NCBI RefSeq assembly: GCF_000174435.1
Contig: NZ_ACJN02000003.1
Span: 884,263 to 948,262, forward strand
DNA length: 64,000 bases
Direction: 5' to 3'
DNA from: Desulfonatronospira thiodismutans ASO3-1
GTDB lineage: Bacteria > Desulfobacterota > Desulfovibrionia > Desulfovibrionales > Desulfonatronovibrionaceae
The notes beneath the pieces were generated by a model. It had not been told where the DNA came from. It worked only from the letters and a program-made list of their open reading frames with translations, and did no database searches. Numbering within the stretch: the first letter of the stretch is position 1; each line of letters starts with the position of its first letter. Of the stretch, positions 60,602-64,000 are shown piece after piece. The position numbers and the translations under genes were made by a program.

Positions 60602-61360
60602 ATGGCCATAATCTCACACAAAAATAAATTTATTTTTTTAAAAACCCGAAAAACAGCTAGCGGCAGTGTGGAAGTAGCTCTGGCTGGTGTGTGTGGTGAA
60701 CAGGACCAGCTCTGCCCCACAGGCGATGGCAAAGAACTGGGAATCACCGAACAAAACAATCAAAAACCCCTGAAGCAAGTAGATGTAAAAGACCTTGGAA
60801 ACTTTTTTGCTGCCATGTGGAAAAACACCATTAAAGCCGGCAATCCAGAGGTGCGGCATTCCTGGAACAAGACGCGGCGTATAATTAAAAGCAGCCATTT
60901 TAACGCAGAGAATATGCAAAAGGTTTGCGGAAAAGAAGTTTGGAACACATATTACAAGTTTTGTTTTGAGCGTAATCCCTTTGACCGTCTGGTCTCTTTT
61001 TACCACTGGCGAACCAAGAAGTTTAAGAATCCTCCTTCTTTTAGAGATTTTGCCCTTGCAGTTATTGGGAAAAACAAAAAGCAAGCATCCAGGTTGAAAG
61101 CTACCAACTTTTCCAACAGGCCCTTTTACGAAATTGACGGCGAAATTGTTGTGGATAGAATATTTCACTTTGAAAATCTGCACGAGGATTTGAGTACTTT
61201 TTTCATGTCCAAAAAAATACCCTGGAATGGTGAATTGCTGCATACCAAGGCGGGATTTCGCCCCAAAAAGGATTACAGGGAATACTATGATCCTGAACTG
61301 CGCAGGCTATGCGAAAAAGCATTCAAATTTGAAATGGAACATTTTAAATATGAATTTTAA
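60602..61360 (+). CDS. Sulfotransferase family protein
   Basis: 252 residues from ATG 60602; an in-frame TTG at 60584 precedes it. The PAPS 5'-phosphosulfate loop is KFIFLKTRKTASGS and the 3'-phosphate loop is CFERNPFDRLVSFYHWR, as in Sulfotransfer_2-type carbohydrate or LPS sulfotransferases. No signal peptide, so it acts in the cytoplasm, using PAPS that a sulfate reducer might spare. The LPS setting suggests transfer to a core sugar, lipid A or O-chain. Confidence 0.82.
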   Translation: MAIISHKNKFIFLKTRKTASGSVEVALAGVCGEQDQLCPTGDGKELGITEQNNQKPLKQVDVKDLGNFFAAMWKNTIKAGNPEVRHSWNKTRRIIKSSHFNAENMQKVCGKEVWNTYYKFCFERNPFDRLVSFYHWRTKKFKNPPSFRDFALAVIGKNKKQASRLKATNFSNRPFYEIDGEIVVDRIFHFENLHEDLSTFFMSKKIPWNGELLHTKAGFRPKKDYREYYDPELRRLCEKAFKFEMEHFKYEF

Positions 61361-61404
61361 GCCTGGATGCAAACATTTTTTTGCTGCATTCAATAAACAT
61401 ATTA

Positions 61405-62226
61405 ATGACTGAAAAAAGTTGTCATCATCGCCGATACGGAAGTCTTTATACATTATACCTTGATCAGCAGGCAATTGAATTTCTTGATTCCGGGCTGAGT
61501 CCAGAAGAATGGTTCCGTTGCAATATCTGCAATATCAAGTCCGATGAGAAAAAAGAATCCGGCATTGTAAATATTTCCAGCAGCAAAGCAGTCTTTGTTA
61601 AACGATTTTTCATAGACAACGCATGGCAAAAGATACTTTATGCATTGTACAAAGACCAGGCCCTTCAGACTTTCAAGCTCTCTTTGGACATGGCATCTGC
61701 AGGCGTACCCATACCCAGGCCTTTAGCGGTCATAAGGGACCCTGAAAGAAAAAAAAAGTCTGTATACCTCCTTAGTGAAGCACTAAGGCATTACCGGACT
61801 CTAAAAAAAACAATCATAGACCTAAAAGATCCTGCGCAGGTCCAGGATGTTCTGGATTATTTAGCAGTTTTGCTTGCCAAAATGCACAATGCGGGTTTTT
61901 TTCACGGCGATATGAAATGGAAAAATATCATGATTGATGCCCGATCAAAAAATTCGGCTTGCTTCATAGATCTGGATACCGCCGGAAGACTAATTTCCCG
62001 CAGGGACAGGCGCTATGCCAGGGACCTGGCCCGTTTCTGCATTGATATACAGGAAAGCCTGCCCCAGCAAGAACAGGTATGTCGCTTCATAACGGCCTAT
62101 TCGCGTTTTGCGACAAGAACCCCAAAGTCTATCATGGAGCATACCCTCCCCTATCATATGAAAATCGCTGCCAAACACAGGGCAAAGTATGGCATAGAGC
62201 CAACCCCACTAAAACTGGATCCATAA
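61405..62226 (+). CDS. Lipopolysaccharide kinase (InaA/WaaP/KdkA-like)
   Basis: 273 residues from ATG 61405 (MTEKSCHHRRYG). The eukaryotic-kinase-like fold has FFHGDMKWKNIMIDA as the catalytic loop (His-Gly-Asp, Asn) and FIDLDTAGR as the metal motif. WaaP- and KdkA-type enzymes phosphorylate heptose or Kdo of the LPS core. It is the second kinase-fold gene of this locus and only weakly alike to the one at 58483. Confidence 0.85.
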   Translation: MTEKSCHHRRYGSLYTLYLDQQAIEFLDSGLSPEEWFRCNICNIKSDEKKESGIVNISSSKAVFVKRFFIDNAWQKILYALYKDQALQTFKLSLDMASAGVPIPRPLAVIRDPERKKKSVYLLSEALRHYRTLKKTIIDLKDPAQVQDVLDYLAVLLAKMHNAGFFHGDMKWKNIMIDARSKNSACFIDLDTAGRLISRRDRRYARDLARFCIDIQESLPQQEQVCRFITAYSRFATRTPKSIMEHTLPYHMKIAAKHRAKYGIEPTPLKLDP

Positions 62227-62230
62227 ACAT

Positions 62231-62403
62231 GTAACCATTCAGGGGTCTGTTACCGGCCATGGGACAGTCCCAGCGAAACTTTTCCTGCACAATACAAAAA
62301 GTGCAGACGGGAAATTTTATGAAACTGCATAATCATTACTTAGCGGGGACAGTCCCCTGGCCTTGTGCAATTAGTCACCACTGAAGACCCACTGAATGGT
62401 TAC
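62231..62403. mobile_element. MITE-like element, copy D, inserted at a start codon
   Basis: The 173-bp element has ends GTAACCATTCAGGGG and its reverse complement with one mismatch (CCCACTGAATGGTTAC). GGGACAGTCCC modules lie at 62261-62271 and 62345-62357. Flanks ATAAACAT (62223-62230) and ATGAATAT (62404-62411) are an 8-bp direct repeat with two transitions. The right-hand repeat is the start of the glycosyltransferase gene, so the original target was the gene's own ATG. Confidence 0.75.
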
Positions 62404-63471
62404 ATGAATATCCTGTTTGTAAACACTTCAAGAATCTGGGGCGGCAACGAGAAATGGACTCATATGGCCAGCCATGCTCTGGCCAGCCGACACAATGTCC
62501 TTCTGGTTTACCGCTGTCCTTATCTTGGCAGTCGCTTCTCCATAAAAAAAATGAAGCTGCCCTTCATCAACAGAGTTGATCTTTTCACGCTGTATTGTCT
62601 TAAAAAAATAATACAAAGAGAACATATAGACATACTGATATCTACCAACAGAAAGCATTATCTTCTGGGTGTACTGGCCTCTAAAATCACTGGCTGTAGA
62701 CATTTTGTACGTTGCGGAATAGTCTGGAATGTTCCGGATAATATATATAATCGCTTTTTGTTTCGTGAAATCGACGGCATAATAGTAAATGCCCGGGCAA
62801 TACAAGACATGCTCATCAAAAGCGGGGTTGTTCGCAAAGACAAGATTCATGTCGTTTATAATGGACTGGATACTGACATTCTGGATAAATCAAAACTTAA
62901 ATATAAAAGCAGGGATGAATTTGTTATCATATCCAGCGGCGAACTCGTGCCCAGAAAAGGCTATATTTTTTTGCTTCATGCATTTGCGAAATTTCTTAAA
63001 ATGCAGCCAGACTCCAATGTTCAACTTATATTAATAGGCAAGGGAAGGCAGGAACAAGAACTCAAGTCTGTTGCAAAAAAACTTGGCATTGAACAACAGG
63101 TAACATTTGCTGGATTTCTGGACGATCCATACTCTTTGATAATTCAAAGCAATCTTTTTGTTTCAGTGTCACAAAATGAAGGCATCTCAAATGCCTTGCT
63201 GGAAGCTATGTACCTGGGTATTCCTGTTGTCACCACTCCTGCCGGAGGCAGCTTGGAAGTCATCTCACACGGGGAAAACGGTTTTTTGATTAAAAACAGC
63301 AGTGAAAAGTATTTAGCGGACATCTTCAGGCAGGCATACTTGAACAGCAGCTTATTTCAGGATATAGGACGTGCTGGCCAAAGTACAGTTAAAAGTAAAT
63401 TTTCTTTAGCAAGCATGAGTTCTCATTTAGAAAACATATTTAAGTCATATTTAGGCAGAAAAAAAACTTAG
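62404..63471 (+). CDS. GT4-type glycosyltransferase (family 1 / GT-B fold)
   Basis: 355 residues from ATG 62404 (MNILFVNTSRIWGGNEKWTHM). GT-B fold; the C-terminal nucleotide-sugar domain has SSGELVPRKGYIFLLHAFAKF, VTFAGFLDDPY and the EGISNALLEAM E-x7-E motif. It would extend an LPS core or O-antigen from a nucleotide sugar. An in-frame GTG at 62365 would add 13 residues encoded by the adjoining mobile element. It has no ordinary ribosome-binding site because the element replaced its leader. The next gene starts 1 bp after the stop. Confidence 0.88.
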   Translation: MNILFVNTSRIWGGNEKWTHMASHALASRHNVLLVYRCPYLGSRFSIKKMKLPFINRVDLFTLYCLKKIIQREHIDILISTNRKHYLLGVLASKITGCRHFVRCGIVWNVPDNIYNRFLFREIDGIIVNARAIQDMLIKSGVVRKDKIHVVYNGLDTDILDKSKLKYKSRDEFVIISSGELVPRKGYIFLLHAFAKFLKMQPDSNVQLILIGKGRQEQELKSVAKKLGIEQQVTFAGFLDDPYSLIIQSNLFVSVSQNEGISNALLEAMYLGIPVVTTPAGGSLEVISHGENGFLIKNSSEKYLADIFRQAYLNSSLFQDIGRAGQSTVKSKFSLASMSSHLENIFKSYLGRKKT

Positions 63472-63472
63472 T

Positions 63473-64000
63473 ATGGCACACCAATTAGATAGTACACAAC
63501 ATAGAACATTATTGCATGTACCTGCTCGCATGGCAAAGTTGCTTCATTTTTTCCTGATCAGCACTTTTCCACAATCTTCCAGGGTAAAAAGAACTGATAA
63601 CTTGTACCTGGAGGTTCTGGGACTGGGAGGACTTTTTCTTTTTCTTGCCACCCTGAACCTGTCAACTGACTTGAACCGTTACGGCGAGTTCATGCTTATA
63701 GCCGCTTTTGTGCTCAGTTGGAAATACTGGGGGAAAATCCTTGTAAAACAGCCGCTTTTCTGGCTGATGATAGCATTTGCTCTGTCCCTGGTTATTTCTA
63801 CTCTAATCGGCATGCACCTGTTTCCAGAGGTCCGACACTATGCCGAAGCCAGAACCATGGCTAGATTCTGCCTGTTTGTTCCCATTGCTTGGTGGATTGG
63901 AACAAACCCGGCCTCTATCCGCAATGCTTTTTTTGTAGTGTGCCTTTTTTTCACCCTGAGCAGCATGATCTGGATTCTGGACTGGAACACCCTAAACTAT
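63473..64000 (+). CDS. O-antigen ligase/polymerase-like membrane protein, partial (runs off the right edge)
   Basis: The first 176 codons. ATG 63473 is one base past the glycosyltransferase stop. After a basic N-terminus of about 45 residues come hydrophobic segments with YLEVLGLGGLFLFLATL, YGEFMLIAAFVLSW, LFWLMIAFALSLVIS and IRNAFFVVCLFFTL. The arrangement suits the WaaL/O-antigen ligase or Wzy-type polymerase family, but the diagnostic later loop is beyond the window. It would join O-chain to lipid A-core. Confidence 0.7.
   Translation, partial: MAHQLDSTQHRTLLHVPARMAKLLHFFLISTFPQSSRVKRTDNLYLEVLGLGGLFLFLATLNLSTDLNRYGEFMLIAAFVLSWKYWGKILVKQPLFWLMIAFALSLVISTLIGMHLFPEVRHYAEARTMARFCLFVPIAWWIGTNPASIRNAFFVVCLFFTLSSMIWILDWNTLNY

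Noticed and set aside
1-64000. CRISPR arrays, tRNA or rRNA genes, phage modules
   Set aside because: No regularly spaced direct repeats with unique spacers, no cloverleaf or rRNA motif, and no phage structural genes were recognised by eye. The holin-named protein at 30928 is a chromosomal four-TM family member.

Overview
The window reads as chromosomal DNA of a Gram-negative, anaerobic, sulfate-reducer-like deltaproteobacterium (Desulfovibrionales or a close relative). This is inferred from gene content, not from a marker gene: fdhE and mobA side by side plus moeA (formate dehydrogenase and molybdopterin supply), a DUF362 ferredoxin-like protein, acetyl-CoA synthetase, larB, a TrmD fused to a second RNA methyltransferase domain, a mannose-type PTS remnant, and LPS, Mla and FadL envelope genes. 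No rRNA, tRNA, CRISPR array or intact transposase gene was seen.

Layout. 1-625: truncated PaaK-type ligase. 1244-9735 (+): prepilin peptidase, fdhE, mobA, lytic transglycosylase, pgsA, pilT, pilU, then an uncharacterised four-gene run (pseudo-receiver, small helical protein, FtsB-like protein, acidic TPR protein). 10094-10794 (-): two membrane-anchored coiled-coil proteins. 11338-16883 (+): lipoprotein, fbp, tsaD, ilvD, methyltransferase. 17036-19595 (-): moeA and an m5C methyltransferase. 19705-22501 (+): FG-GAP protein and an RluC/D-type pseudouridine synthase. 22428-28812 (-): a coupled purB-pyrE-lipoprotein-L,D-transpeptidase-membrane protein operon, an FmdB-type zinc ribbon, a 38-residue basic protein and the DUF362 protein. 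29483-31320 (-): FadL porin and a four-TM protein. 32030 (+): SIMPL protein. 32855-37922 (-): phosphate transporter pair, acs and a LytTR regulator. 38017-54268 (-): a long, mostly co-directional block that in transcription order runs NtrC-type regulator, aminotransferase, DUF5647, ffh, rpsP, khpA, rimM, trmD, rplS, rnhB, yraN, rsmI, PTS EIID, ptsH, ptsI, mlaE, mlaF, mlaD, amphi-Trp protein. 54400-55574 (+): larB and an orphan antitoxin. 55602-58225 (-): plsC-like and msbA-like genes. 58483 to the right edge (+): an AT-richer LPS locus with two kinase-fold proteins, an LpxL-like acyltransferase, a sulfotransferase, a glycosyltransferase and a truncated O-antigen-ligase-like gene.

The most notable material is non-coding. 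Four small elements (793-1088, 29036-29390, 43400-43576, 62231-62403) share GTAAC...TTCAGGGG-type terminal inverted repeats. Three of them are flanked by 8-bp direct repeats with one or two transitions, as expected of old transposition events by an IS66-like enzyme. One sits directly against a glycosyltransferase start codon. A fifth element (14269-14419) has different 13-bp ends and a perfect 8-bp target duplication. A GGGGACAGTCCC palindromic module recurs in several of them. Around these lie period-7 and EcoRI-like degenerate tracts, a GATACC-type inverted repeat and a 217-bp element with 20-bp ends.

On the protein side, three regulators carry receiver domains lacking the phospho-accepting aspartate (7267, 37059, 52847). 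The MlaD has a long beta-rich C-terminal domain, and the PTS cluster keeps only EI, HPr and EIID.
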